Source: Ignavibacteriales bacterium
GTDB taxonomy: Bacteria; Bacteroidota; Ignavibacteria; Ignavibacteriales; Ignavibacteriaceae
Reading direction: 5' to 3'
DNA: 13,165 nt
NCBI GenBank assembly: GCA_027349615.1
Contig: DAIEML010000041.1
Coordinates: 1 to 13,165 of the forward strand
Shown: piece by piece, positions 1 through 7,777 of the stretch
Layout of the letters: every line of letters starts with the position of its first letter
How positions within the stretch are numbered: the first letter of the stretch is position 1
Made by a program: the position numbers and the translations under genes
Notes under the pieces: generated by a model
What the model saw: only the letters and a program-made list of their open reading frames with translations
Told to the model about the DNA's origin: nothing
Database searches by the model: none

Positions 1-1
1 C

Positions 2-1480
2 ATGGCACATCTTGCAATGAACACTGCCGGCTTCATCAACGGTGTAAGTAAACTTCATGGAGATGTTTCTAAAAAAATGTGGGTATCTGGTTACAAAGAT
101 GTTCCTTTTTATGAAATTCCAATTGGATATGTTACAAACGGCGTTCATATTCGTTCACACATTTCACACGAAATGGAAGAACTTTTTAGACAATACATTG
201 GTGAAAAATGGATTGATAATCCTGCTTCAACCAATTTGTGGGAAAGGATAGACAAAATACCTGATGAGGAACTTTGGCGAACTCATGAAAGAAGACGAGA
301 AAGATTAGTTGCATTTGCTCGTCGTCGATTAAATAAACAAATCAGAAATCGCGGTGGAAGCCAGGAAGAATTGGAGGCAGCTTCAGAAGTATTAGATCCA
401 AGCGTTTTAACAATTGGATTTGCAAGAAGATTTGCAACTTATAAAAGAGCTACATTGATATTCCAAGACATTGACCGTTTGGCTGATATTGTTAATAATA
501 AAGAAAAGCCTGTCCAATTTATTATTGCCGGTAAAGCACATCCTAGGGATGAAGAAGGAAAAAGATTCATACAAGAAATTTTTCAAATAACCAAAGAAGA
601 TAGATTTAGAAGAAAAATTGTTTTTATCGAAAATTATGACATGAATGTTGCACATTATTTAGTAGAAGGATGCGATATTTGGTTGAATAATCCACGCCGT
701 CCTCTCGAAGCCAGTGGTACTTCAGGAATGAAAGTAATTGCAAACGGAGGTTTAAATTTCAGCGTACTTGATGGCTGGTGGGATGAAGGTTTCGACCCAG
801 AAGTTGGCTGGAAAATTGGGAATGGAGAAGAATATTCTGATCCAGATTATCAAGATGAAGTTGAATCGCGGCAGCTTTACAATTCTCTTGAGACCCAAAT
901 CATTCCTTTATTTTATTCTAGAGGCGAAGATAAGCTTCCGAGAAAGTGGATTGCAAAAGTTAAAAATTCAATGAAAAAACTTGGACCATTTTTTAACACT
1001 CATAGAATGGTAGAAGAATATTTTGATCAATACTACAGTAGAGCTTTTGAGAAAAGAACGTTGCTCATGGAAAATAGATGGAAAAAAGGCAGAGAACTTA
1101 CTCAGTGGAAAGAAAATGTAAAAACCAATTGGAACAAAATTAAAGTAGTAAGTTTCGAAGCAAATGGAATTCCGGATAAACAATTGTTAGTAGGAGAATT
1201 GTTCCCAGTAAAAGCTGAAATAGATTTAGGAGAATTAACGCCGGATGATGTTGATGTTCAAATTTATTATGGCCCGCTGGAAGAAAATGGAAATCCGCAA
1301 AATAATTCTACAGTTATAATGAATATTGATACAAAAAAACCGAAGAACGGTTTTTATAAATATTCTGGAAATGTTCCATGCAGCAGAAGCGGTCAGCAAG
1401 GCTATACAATAAGAGTTCTGCCAAAAAATCATTTGTTAATTCATCCATTTGAACTTGATGTTGTTTATTGGGCAAGCTAA
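2..1480 (+). CDS. glgP: Alpha-glucan (glycogen/maltodextrin) phosphorylase, C-terminal part
   Basis: This is the C-terminal part of a GT35 phosphorylase, which releases glucose-1-phosphate from alpha-1,4-glucans in the cytoplasm. The visible frame covers 492 residues. Seen in the sequence: NGVSKLHG at residues 13-20, VTNGVH at 44-49, RRFATYKR at 142-149, and the pyridoxal-phosphate signature EASGTSGMK at 236-244, whose last residue, K244, is the expected Schiff-base lysine. The C-terminal ~110 residues form the beta-rich tail seen in the shorter phosphorylase type, ending in VVYWAS. From knowledge of that family the full protein should be roughly 850 residues, so about 350-370 N-terminal residues lie upstream of the window. 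The ATG at position 2 is therefore an internal methionine, not the start. The ORF is intact to its TAA. A separate gene follows 67 bases downstream on the same strand. Confidence 0.95.
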   Translation: MAHLAMNTAGFINGVSKLHGDVSKKMWVSGYKDVPFYEIPIGYVTNGVHIRSHISHEMEELFRQYIGEKWIDNPASTNLWERIDKIPDEELWRTHERRRERLVAFARRRLNKQIRNRGGSQEELEAASEVLDPSVLTIGFARRFATYKRATLIFQDIDRLADIVNNKEKPVQFIIAGKAHPRDEEGKRFIQEIFQITKEDRFRRKIVFIENYDMNVAHYLVEGCDIWLNNPRRPLEASGTSGMKVIANGGLNFSVLDGWWDEGFDPEVGWKIGNGEEYSDPDYQDEVESRQLYNSLETQIIPLFYSRGEDKLPRKWIAKVKNSMKKLGPFFNTHRMVEEYFDQYYSRAFEKRTLLMENRWKKGRELTQWKENVKTNWNKIKVVSFEANGIPDKQLLVGELFPVKAEIDLGELTPDDVDVQIYYGPLEENGNPQNNSTVIMNIDTKKPKNGFYKYSGNVPCSRSGQQGYTIRVLPKNHLLIHPFELDVVYWAS

Positions 1481-1547
1481 CAATATAATCAATTGAAAAT
1501 AGTTTTAAAATTGTTATCTTAAGTTTAGTAATTGAAAATCTAGAAAA

Positions 1548-2621
1548 ATGCTTTTAGAAACTTTAGATATAAAACATGATGATGTGGTAATTTATTCTCA
1601 GAATCTTTTTGATCTTGAAAAGAATTTTAAGATCATTAACAAGGATGACCCCAATAAAGAACACCGAAAAATTAGTTATAGCGAAGTGTGTCGAGTTGTA
1701 AATGAATTCACGCCAAAAAATTTAATTATCTATCGTTTATTAACAAATGTAAAAGATTTTGAAATTAATCTTTCAAAGTACGGATTTATGTTGAATATAA
1801 ACGATGTAAATGAGCTAATTTATTTCGATCCGATATTTGCAGTAAAAGATTTAGAAGATTATCCGAACAAAATAAATTTTAAAGAACTTCGTTTTCGAAT
1901 TCAGCAGGTCGGCTTAACCACTTTAAATCGAAAAGGAAATTTGCCGAATTTTGCCGAGATATATAACATTGATTTAGAGGTAATTGAAGCGAAATTTCAG
2001 AATGATAAAGTTTTTGCAGATGCAATTTTTTCTGTTACTTCAAAATTAGAATCAGGTAAACCAAATTTTGCTGATGGAATAAACAATCGGAAAAAGATGG
2101 TTCAAGAAAAGCAAAACTTCAAAAAAGAAAATTTTTCAAAAAAGATTTTAACAAGTTCCACCGAAAAGGGAAGTGATAAAAGTGAGGTAAAAAATAAAAC
2201 AAATAATTTCAATCAGAATATAAACCAAAGCGATTTAAACAAGGAAGATCAGCACCTAGATGGAATTAAAATTATTAAGCATGAAATATCTGAAGATAAG
2301 AACTTCGATTATAAACAAATTATGAAAATAAATTTTAAAGGAGCTTATGGAATAAATGGAAAAAAGCTAATTCAAAATTCTCCATTAAAGAAACAACCTT
2401 CTATTGAAGCTATTCCTAAATTAGTAAAATCTGAAGAAAGTTCATTTGGAAAATTTTTAAAACAAAAACAAAATGATCTTAACGCTAGGAAGAATTCCCA
2501 TACAACGAATGAAACTCAAGTCTCTCAACTAATTGATATTTTTAAATCACCGACATCTCTAAATAATATAATTAAAGAAAGAGAAAATAAGCAGGTAATT
2601 TTAAAGTTGGATAAAAAATAG
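1548..2621 (+). CDS. Uncharacterised 357-residue protein, structured N-half and lysine/asparagine-rich C-half
   Basis: I do not recognise a family here. Residues 1-175 have a normal mix of hydrophobic and charged residues and read as a folded domain (for example NLIIYRLLTN at 58-67 and ELIYFDPIFAV at 89-99). Residues ~176-320 are rich in Lys, Asn, Ser, Glu and Gln with few hydrophobics and are probably disordered. The last ~35 residues regain hydrophobic spacing (SQLIDIF, LNNIIKE, VILKL) and could be a short helix or docking segment. There is no signal peptide or membrane segment, so it is probably cytoplasmic. The ATG is preceded by AGAAAA rather than a good Shine-Dalgarno. A possible TTGAAA (1493-1498), 16-base spacer, TATCTT (1515-1520) promoter sits in the gap, but such matches are common at this base composition. 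The gene is convergent with the AAA+ ATPase, only 24 bases away. Its reading frame is long and uninterrupted, so it is probably real. Confidence 0.8.
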   Translation: MLLETLDIKHDDVVIYSQNLFDLEKNFKIINKDDPNKEHRKISYSEVCRVVNEFTPKNLIIYRLLTNVKDFEINLSKYGFMLNINDVNELIYFDPIFAVKDLEDYPNKINFKELRFRIQQVGLTTLNRKGNLPNFAEIYNIDLEVIEAKFQNDKVFADAIFSVTSKLESGKPNFADGINNRKKMVQEKQNFKKENFSKKILTSSTEKGSDKSEVKNKTNNFNQNINQSDLNKEDQHLDGIKIIKHEISEDKNFDYKQIMKINFKGAYGINGKKLIQNSPLKKQPSIEAIPKLVKSEESSFGKFLKQKQNDLNARKNSHTTNETQVSQLIDIFKSPTSLNNIIKERENKQVILKLDKK

Positions 2622-2645
2622 ATCGAATTATTTTTATTATTCTTA

Positions 2646-4157
2646 TCATCTGTAAAAATCATCTGTCCCAGTTATATTTTGCTCATCTTCTTCATCATTC
2701 ATAGACAACATTGAGCTTAACATATCTTTAAACTGAATTCCCGATTCAAGTTTTAACTTACTTAGCATAGAATGTTCTGCTAAACCATGAAGTACAAATT
2801 CCATTAATAACAGCTGAGAATTGCCATCAGCTTTAGGTTGATATTTTTTTACTAATTCTTTTAGTCCGGGAACAGCCATTAATGCAATTTCATATTCTTT
2901 ATCTGAAACAGAATTCAAAATATCTACAGAATTTCCTTTGCTGAACCAGTTTATAATTGATTGATAAGGATTTACACCTTGGTTCTTTTTAAGTTTTTCG
3001 GGTGAAGGGAAATAATTTTGGAATATGGTTTTAATTGCTTTTCCAATTAGAATGAATGCAACTTTAGATGGTCCTTCTTGTTCACCTTCATAAACAAGTT
3101 CAATTTTTCCGGTGATGGAAGTGATAATTCCGTAAAGATCTGAAATACGTGAAAACGTGCAAGGCTCATTATTCAACAACATTCGTCTTTCAGCAGTGCT
3201 AATCAAATTTTCATTTGCTGAAATTGTTAGTCTAGCTGAAACTCCGCTTTTGGAATCAACGTATTCGCTTTGTCTGGCTTCAAAAGCAATTTGCTCAATT
3301 AAATTATCGAGCAATTCGTTGCTTTTAATTTTTTCAGTTTGTTCAATTGCCAATTCAGATTCTTGCTTGGTTATTTCTTTTGAAACTTCAATTGTTTTTG
3401 GATAGTGTGTTAAGATTTGGCTTCCAATTCTATCTTTAAGCGGAGTGACAATTGATCCGCGATTAGTATAGTCTTCAGGATTTGCTGTAAACACGAATTG
3501 AATATCTAAAGGAAGTCTGACTTTAAAACCTCTAATTTGAATATCGTTTTCTTGCAAGATGTTGAAGAGAGCAACTTTAATACGTGCTGGTAAATCAGGC
3601 AATTCATGCATTACAAAAATTGATCGATGCGATCTCGGAATAAGGCCAAAATGAATTACTCTTTCATCTGAGTAGGGAAGCTTGAGTGATGCTGCTTTTA
3701 TCGGATCCACATCTCCAATTAAATCTGCAATTGAAACATCAGGTGTTGCTAATTTCTCAGTGTATCTTTCAGATCGATGAATCCATTTTATTTTTGTATC
3801 GTCGCCTTGTTCATCAATTAGATCAATTGCTGTTTTCGAAAGCGGCTTAAGCGGATCATCATTTAATTCTGATTTGTCGATTGCTGGGATAAATTCATCC
3901 AGCAGATTTATTAGAAGTCTGGCAATTTTAGTTTTCGCTTGCCCACGAAGTCCTAGTAATATAATATTATGCCTTGATAAAATTGCGGTTTGAATATCGG
4001 GAATAACAGTTTCGTCATAACCCAAAATTCCCTCGAAAAGATTTTGATTCTTTTTTAACGCAATGATTAAGTTTTTTCTTAATTCATCTTTAATTGAAAC
4101 TGGTTTATATCCGCTTTTCTTTAATTCGCCTAATGTTTTTATTGATGTCAATTTCAT
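2646..4157 (-). CDS. MoxR/Mg-chelatase-like AAA+ ATPase
   Basis: This 503-residue cytoplasmic AAA+ ATPase belongs to the helix-2-insert clade (MoxR, BchI/ChlI, RavA). Seen: a Walker A GLRGQAKT at 69-76; a Walker B-position segment FVMHELPDL at 181-189; a sensor-1 segment FTANPEDYTNRG at 223-234 with N226; and LKDRIGS at 240-246, with R243 in the arginine-finger position. The Walker B aspartate is replaced by His184 (codon at 3606-3608), while the following catalytic Glu185 is kept. The ~250 residues after the AAA core are longer than in BchI or typical MoxR and resemble RavA in overall length only. The ATG has AGGAAA (plus-strand 4165-4170) seven bases upstream. It lies 41 bases downstream of the VWA gene in the same orientation, the usual pairing for this clade. 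No porphyrin or BchH-type gene is nearby, so a metal-chelatase role is not supported. The client is unknown. Confidence 0.88.
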   Translation of the reverse strand: MKLTSIKTLGELKKSGYKPVSIKDELRKNLIIALKKNQNLFEGILGYDETVIPDIQTAILSRHNIILLGLRGQAKTKIARLLINLLDEFIPAIDKSELNDDPLKPLSKTAIDLIDEQGDDTKIKWIHRSERYTEKLATPDVSIADLIGDVDPIKAASLKLPYSDERVIHFGLIPRSHRSIFVMHELPDLPARIKVALFNILQENDIQIRGFKVRLPLDIQFVFTANPEDYTNRGSIVTPLKDRIGSQILTHYPKTIEVSKEITKQESELAIEQTEKIKSNELLDNLIEQIAFEARQSEYVDSKSGVSARLTISANENLISTAERRMLLNNEPCTFSRISDLYGIITSITGKIELVYEGEQEGPSKVAFILIGKAIKTIFQNYFPSPEKLKKNQGVNPYQSIINWFSKGNSVDILNSVSDKEYEIALMAVPGLKELVKKYQPKADGNSQLLLMEFVLHGLAEHSMLSKLKLESGIQFKDMLSSMLSMNDEEDEQNITGTDDFYR

Positions 4158-4198
4158 TTGTAAATTTCCTATTGGTAATAATTGAGTGATGATTAAAT

Positions 4199-5296
4199 TT
4201 ATCTTACTCTTCGTCTTCTATTGCGAATGTAATCTTCAAAAATGTAATCGCCTAGACCAGTTAAACTGCTATAGAAAGCACGTCCGTTATTTGCTTTTGT
4301 AAATTCTCTAACAAATTCTTGAAGATACGAATCTCTTGCGATCATAAATGTTGTTACAGGTATTCCTAACTTTCTACATTTTGCTGCTTGATCTAGAGTT
4401 CGATTAACAATTTTTCTATCTAATCCAAAACTATTTTTGTAATACTTAATTCCTTCCTTTAAGCAAGTTGGTTTGCCGTCGGTAATCATGAAAATTTGTT
4501 TGTTGGAAGTTTTTCTTCGACGAAGTATATCAATCGCAAGTTCAAGTCCGGCAACAGTATTTGTATGATAAGGACCGACTTGTAAATATGGAAGATCTTT
4601 TATTTCGATTGGCCATGCATCGTTACCAAATACAATAATATCCAAAGTATCTTTTGGATATTTAGTTGTTATTAATTCTGAAAGAGCCATTGCAACTTTT
4701 TTTGCGGGAGTAATTCGATCTTCGCCGTATAAAATCATTGAATGTGAAATATCAATCATTAAAACTGTCGAAGTTAAAGCTTTGTAATCTCTTTCTTCAA
4801 CTTCTAAATCGTCTTCTGTTAATTGAAATTCTTCAATACCATGATTTATCTGTGCATTTTTAATTGAATCAGTTACATCTATTTGTTCAATTGCATCACC
4901 AAAAAAATATTCTCTTCTATCGGAAGTTGTTTCATCACCAGGGCCGGTATGCGGAGTAACGTGATTTCCACGTGTTGATTTTTTTAGCTTTCCAAAAATT
5001 TCTTCTAAAGATTGTCGCCTAATCGATTGCTCACTTTTAGGAGTTAATTTTAAAATTGTTTCATTCTCATTTTCTTCAAGGTAATTTTTGTCTTTTAATT
5101 CCTGGATAAAATCTCCCATCCCATAAGTGTTGTTGGTTAAGCCATATTTTTTATCAAGCTGGTTCATCCAGTTTAAAGCTTCAGCAACATCACCGGAATT
5201 TATAGTAAGAAGCTGCAAAAATATTTTTAACAAATTCTCAAAGTTCCCGTTAATATTCATGTTGGGAATGTAATCTGTGAATCTTATGCCAATCAT
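4199..5296 (-). CDS. VWA-domain protein, partner of the MoxR-like ATPase
   Basis: This is a 365-residue protein. Its N-terminal ~165 residues are mostly helical and polar. The C-terminal von Willebrand A domain spans about 172-355. The metal-binding MIDAS set is complete: DISHS at 182-186 (Asp182, Ser184, Ser186), a Thr in YHTNT at 243-247, and Asp273 in MITDGKPT. There is no signal peptide or membrane segment, so it should be cytoplasmic. It is the first gene of a two-gene unit with the AAA+ ATPase 41 bases downstream. In BchD/BchI, ViaA/RavA and similar pairs the VWA protein binds the ATPase ring and a client or co-factor, and I infer the same here. The arginine-rich tail (RNRRRRVR) is distinctive. 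The start ATG lacks a strong Shine-Dalgarno, but the opening residues (MIGIRFTDYIP) match the usual N-terminus of this type as I recall it. Confidence 0.87.
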   Translation of the reverse strand: MIGIRFTDYIPNMNINGNFENLLKIFLQLLTINSGDVAEALNWMNQLDKKYGLTNNTYGMGDFIQELKDKNYLEENENETILKLTPKSEQSIRRQSLEEIFGKLKKSTRGNHVTPHTGPGDETTSDRREYFFGDAIEQIDVTDSIKNAQINHGIEEFQLTEDDLEVEERDYKALTSTVLMIDISHSMILYGEDRITPAKKVAMALSELITTKYPKDTLDIIVFGNDAWPIEIKDLPYLQVGPYHTNTVAGLELAIDILRRRKTSNKQIFMITDGKPTCLKEGIKYYKNSFGLDRKIVNRTLDQAAKCRKLGIPVTTFMIARDSYLQEFVREFTKANNGRAFYSSLTGLGDYIFEDYIRNRRRRVR

Positions 5297-5540
5297 ATTT
5301 TTACTTTTTAAAATTGAAATCTAATTTATTATTTAAGAGTTAGAATTCAAGGAAGAAATTGTTCTGATATTTAATAAGTTACTATTTAACCTTGCGTTTA
5401 AAATAATTTAAGAAGTCGAATTATCAATATTGGAATTGTGCCATTTATCAAAAATGATGTTCATAGTAACCTAAATCATAATGATGATATAGAAAGAATC
5501 AAAATCAAAATTTTATTACTTGTTAATGAAAATAAAAAAC

Positions 5541-7010
5541 TCAATAATCTTCAGAGCGAATTTTCTTAATCATTTTCAAGGCATAATTGTTAGATGAATT
5601 AATTTCCAATGCTTTGTTGTAAAATTTTAATGCTAAACCTTTATTCTTATCTTGATAATAAGAATCTCCGAGACCAAGATATCCGGATATGTTAGTTGGA
5701 AATTCCGAAATAAAAAATCTGAACCATCTCACTGCATTAGAAATTTGATATGTTCTCAAAAGATCATATCCGAACGAATCAAATTCATTAGCAGAAATAT
5801 TATAGAAATTTGAAGAATCTGATTTAATAATTTTATAAAAACTAATTGCACTATCTAAATTTTTATTAAGAGTAATTTCCATCATTCTATCGGCTAAAGA
5901 TTTTTGAGGAAAGTTGTATTTTTCCTTTAGCACTATAGCAGCAATATTAATTGCTGGACTCCCAATATTTCTGTCAACAGTATTAATCAAATGTACAACT
6001 GCTAAAGAATCTTTTGGATAAATGGCAAGCAGTGAGCAAAAGCCGGTTCCAAATCCATAATGGCCAAAAAATAAGTCACCATTACTGTCTTTCTTTATTT
6101 CAAAACCTAAACCGCTGTCTAAAATTTTTCCATTATAAAGTTTAGTCGGAACAAGCATTGAATCAAGTGTTGAGTTTTTAATTAATTTATCACTAAGCAA
6201 AGCGTTTGCAAAATTTAAAATATCTTTTGAAGTTGAAACAATCCCGCCGCCGGCAAATTTAATACTTAAGTCTGCAAGAGGTGAATTCTCAATTTGTCTA
6301 TAATTATTTTTATCATAACCACGTGCTTTATTTAAAATTATATTCTGATGAAATTCCAAGTATGTCGAATTCATTTCAGCTGGTTGGAAAATATATTTTT
6401 TTAGATAATCATTAAACTGCATTCCGCTAACTTTTTCTATTATTGCCGCAAGCAAGTTATAACCAAGGGTTGTGTAAAGAAATTTTGTCCCAGGTTTATA
6501 TAATAAAGTATCTTTTGCAATTACTTGTACAGCTTCTTTTGTAGATGGATAAAATACAGTACTATTAAATTCTCCTGGATTATAACTTCTTAATCCTGCA
6601 GTATGTTGAAGTATCTGACGGGTTGTGAACTTCCATTTCTTTTTAGGAAAATAAGGAATATAATTTAATGCGTCGGCATCAAGATTTATTTTCCCTTTTT
6701 CTACAAGCTGCATAATTGCTACAGCAGTGATAACTTTAGATATTGAAGCAATTCTATAAATTGTATTTGGTTGAGCTTGAATTTGATGACTAAGATCGGC
6801 AAAACCATGGGCGCCAATCCAAATAATTTTTCCTTTGCGCAAAACTCCCGCTGATATAGAAGCAATATTCTTGTTAACCTGATATTCTGAAATATATTGA
6901 TCCAGTTTTTGAGAAAGTGTTTGAGCATGAATTAATTCTGATTGGAATAATAAAATTGCGAGAAGAAGAAATAAATTTATTAATCGTTTAGAGTCAAACT
7001 TCAAAATCAT
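5541..7010 (-). CDS. Exported beta-lactamase-family serine hydrolase with C-terminal TPR-like region
   Basis: This 489-residue protein begins with a signal peptide: basic start, hydrophobic stretch at ~10-23, and a likely cleavage after HAQ at ~28-30. Residues ~32-365 are the class C beta-lactamase/PBP-like fold (serine beta-lactamase family, PF00144 type). The nucleophile motif is SISK at 89-92 (Ser89, Lys92). The second motif is YTT at 179-181, with Tyr179 kept but the usual Asn replaced by Thr, as I recall for LACTB-like members. The third is HYG at 317-319. Residues ~420-485 look like TPR helices (YLGLGDSYY, ALKFYNKALEI). It probably acts in the periplasm as a peptidase or esterase on peptides or cell-wall fragments. 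Nothing suggests antibiotic resistance. The ATG is preceded by an AT-rich stretch without a clear Shine-Dalgarno. It is separated by 140 bases and a terminator from clpP upstream, so it is likely transcribed alone. Confidence 0.88.
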   Translation of the reverse strand: MILKFDSKRLINLFLLLAILLFQSELIHAQTLSQKLDQYISEYQVNKNIASISAGVLRKGKIIWIGAHGFADLSHQIQAQPNTIYRIASISKVITAVAIMQLVEKGKINLDADALNYIPYFPKKKWKFTTRQILQHTAGLRSYNPGEFNSTVFYPSTKEAVQVIAKDTLLYKPGTKFLYTTLGYNLLAAIIEKVSGMQFNDYLKKYIFQPAEMNSTYLEFHQNIILNKARGYDKNNYRQIENSPLADLSIKFAGGGIVSTSKDILNFANALLSDKLIKNSTLDSMLVPTKLYNGKILDSGLGFEIKKDSNGDLFFGHYGFGTGFCSLLAIYPKDSLAVVHLINTVDRNIGSPAINIAAIVLKEKYNFPQKSLADRMMEITLNKNLDSAISFYKIIKSDSSNFYNISANEFDSFGYDLLRTYQISNAVRWFRFFISEFPTNISGYLGLGDSYYQDKNKGLALKFYNKALEINSSNNYALKMIKKIRSEDY

Positions 7011-7150
7011 AATATTATAAAAATTGTTTTAAATTATTCTAAAACTTTATAACTCCAATTTAAATAAAATTTATTTTTGGGGATAATGTATAATTAATGA
7101 AAAATTATTTGGAATGAAAAGCGGGATTGATTTAACAATCCCGCTAAAAA
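7011..7150. other. Gap between clpP and the serine hydrolase gene
   Basis: This 140-base AT-rich gap holds the intrinsic terminator of the clpP transcript. The remaining ~110 bases before the hydrolase ATG must hold that gene's promoter, but no clear promoter elements can be singled out. Confidence 0.5.
7120..7145 (-). terminator. Intrinsic terminator downstream of clpP
   Basis: A perfect 10-base-pair stem (AGCGGGATTG / CAATCCCGCT) with a six-base loop ends 5 bases past the clpP stop. Read on the minus strand it is preceded by A/T-rich sequence and followed by TTTCATT, giving a short U-tract. It should end the tRNA-Leu/tig/clpP transcript before the hydrolase gene. A-runs on the other side may let it work weakly in both directions. 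Confidence 0.85.
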
Positions 7151-7777
7151 TTATTTTTTGTTTGTAGGAACCCTTTTTTCAAGAATGTTATCAACCAGTT
7201 TGTAATTTTTTGCTTCTTCAGCAGAAAGAAAATAATCTCTGTCGCAATCCTTTGAAATTTGTTCCATTGTTTTGCCGGTATGATCAGCTAAAATTTGATA
7301 TAAAACTTCTCTGGTTTTAATCATTTCTTTTGCATGAATTTCTATATCTGTTGTTTGACCTTGCAAACCTCCAACCCACGGTTGATGAATCATAATTCTT
7401 GAATGTGGAAGAGTAGTTCGTTTTCCTGCCGCACCGCCAGCAAGTAATATAGCTCCCATACTTGCGGCCATGCCAACACAAATAGTAGCAACATCTGGTT
7501 TAATGTATTTCATTGTATCATAAATTGCCAAGCCAGCCGAAACACTTCCGCCTGGAGAATTAATATACAAATTAATATCTTTCTCGGAATCTTCAGCTTC
7601 AAGAAAAATAAGCTGAGCAATAGTTAAGCTTGCAATATGATCATCAATAGGTGTCCCGATAAAAATTATTCTTTCTCTCAACAATCGGGAATAAATATCC
7701 ATACCTCTTTCGCCACGTCCCGTCTGTTCAATAACATAAGGTACGAGCTGGTTAAAAATTTCTATTTTCTTTTCCAT
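7151..7777 (-). CDS. clpP: ATP-dependent Clp protease proteolytic subunit
   Basis: ClpP is the barrel-forming serine peptidase that degrades proteins fed to it by ClpX or ClpA-type unfoldases in the cytoplasm. This 208-residue protein has the typical length. Seen: the N-terminal [13 protein letters not shown] segment at 21-33, the oxyanion-loop NSPGGSV at 73-79, Ser106 in GMAASMGA, His131 in MIHQP, and Asp181 in DRDYF. Together these form the expected Ser-His-Asp triad. There is one extra residue after HQPW relative to Staphylococcus ClpP as I recall it. The ATG shares one base with the trigger factor TAA (TAATG) and has AAAGGA six bases upstream inside tig, so translation is likely coupled. 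No clpX follows; a terminator and an unrelated gene come next, so its unfoldase must be encoded elsewhere. Confidence 0.97.
   Translation of the reverse strand: MEKKIEIFNQLVPYVIEQTGRGERGMDIYSRLLRERIIFIGTPIDDHIASLTIAQLIFLEAEDSEKDINLYINSPGGSVSAGLAIYDTMKYIKPDVATICVGMAASMGAILLAGGAAGKRTTLPHSRIMIHQPWVGGLQGQTTDIEIHAKEMIKTREVLYQILADHTGKTMEQISKDCDRDYFLSAEEAKNYKLVDNILEKRVPTNKK

Noticed and set aside
2..4. ATG at the very beginning as the start of the phosphorylase
   Set aside because: The family N-terminal half (~350 residues) is missing and the sequence begins mid-domain, so this is an internal methionine.
407..655. Minus-strand open frame inside the phosphorylase gene
   Set aside because: Antisense shadow of a well-conserved region; Phe/Ile/Ser-rich. 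The same applies to other frames at 968-1183 and 1235-1432.
2614..2635. AAAAATA/TATTTTT stem between the convergent genes
   Set aside because: Only A-T pairs; expected by chance at this base composition, although some terminator must exist here or inside the flanking genes.
3157..3405. Plus-strand open frame inside the AAA+ ATPase gene
   Set aside because: It is antisense to a conserved ATPase coding region and shows no family features.
6719..6928. Second minus-strand frame inside the serine hydrolase gene
   Set aside because: It overlaps the nucleophile region of the real gene in another frame and has no recognisable content.
5541..7010. Antibiotic-resistance beta-lactamase
   Set aside because: The family fold is shared by many peptidases and esterases; the YTT motif, TPR tail and housekeeping context argue against a resistance enzyme.
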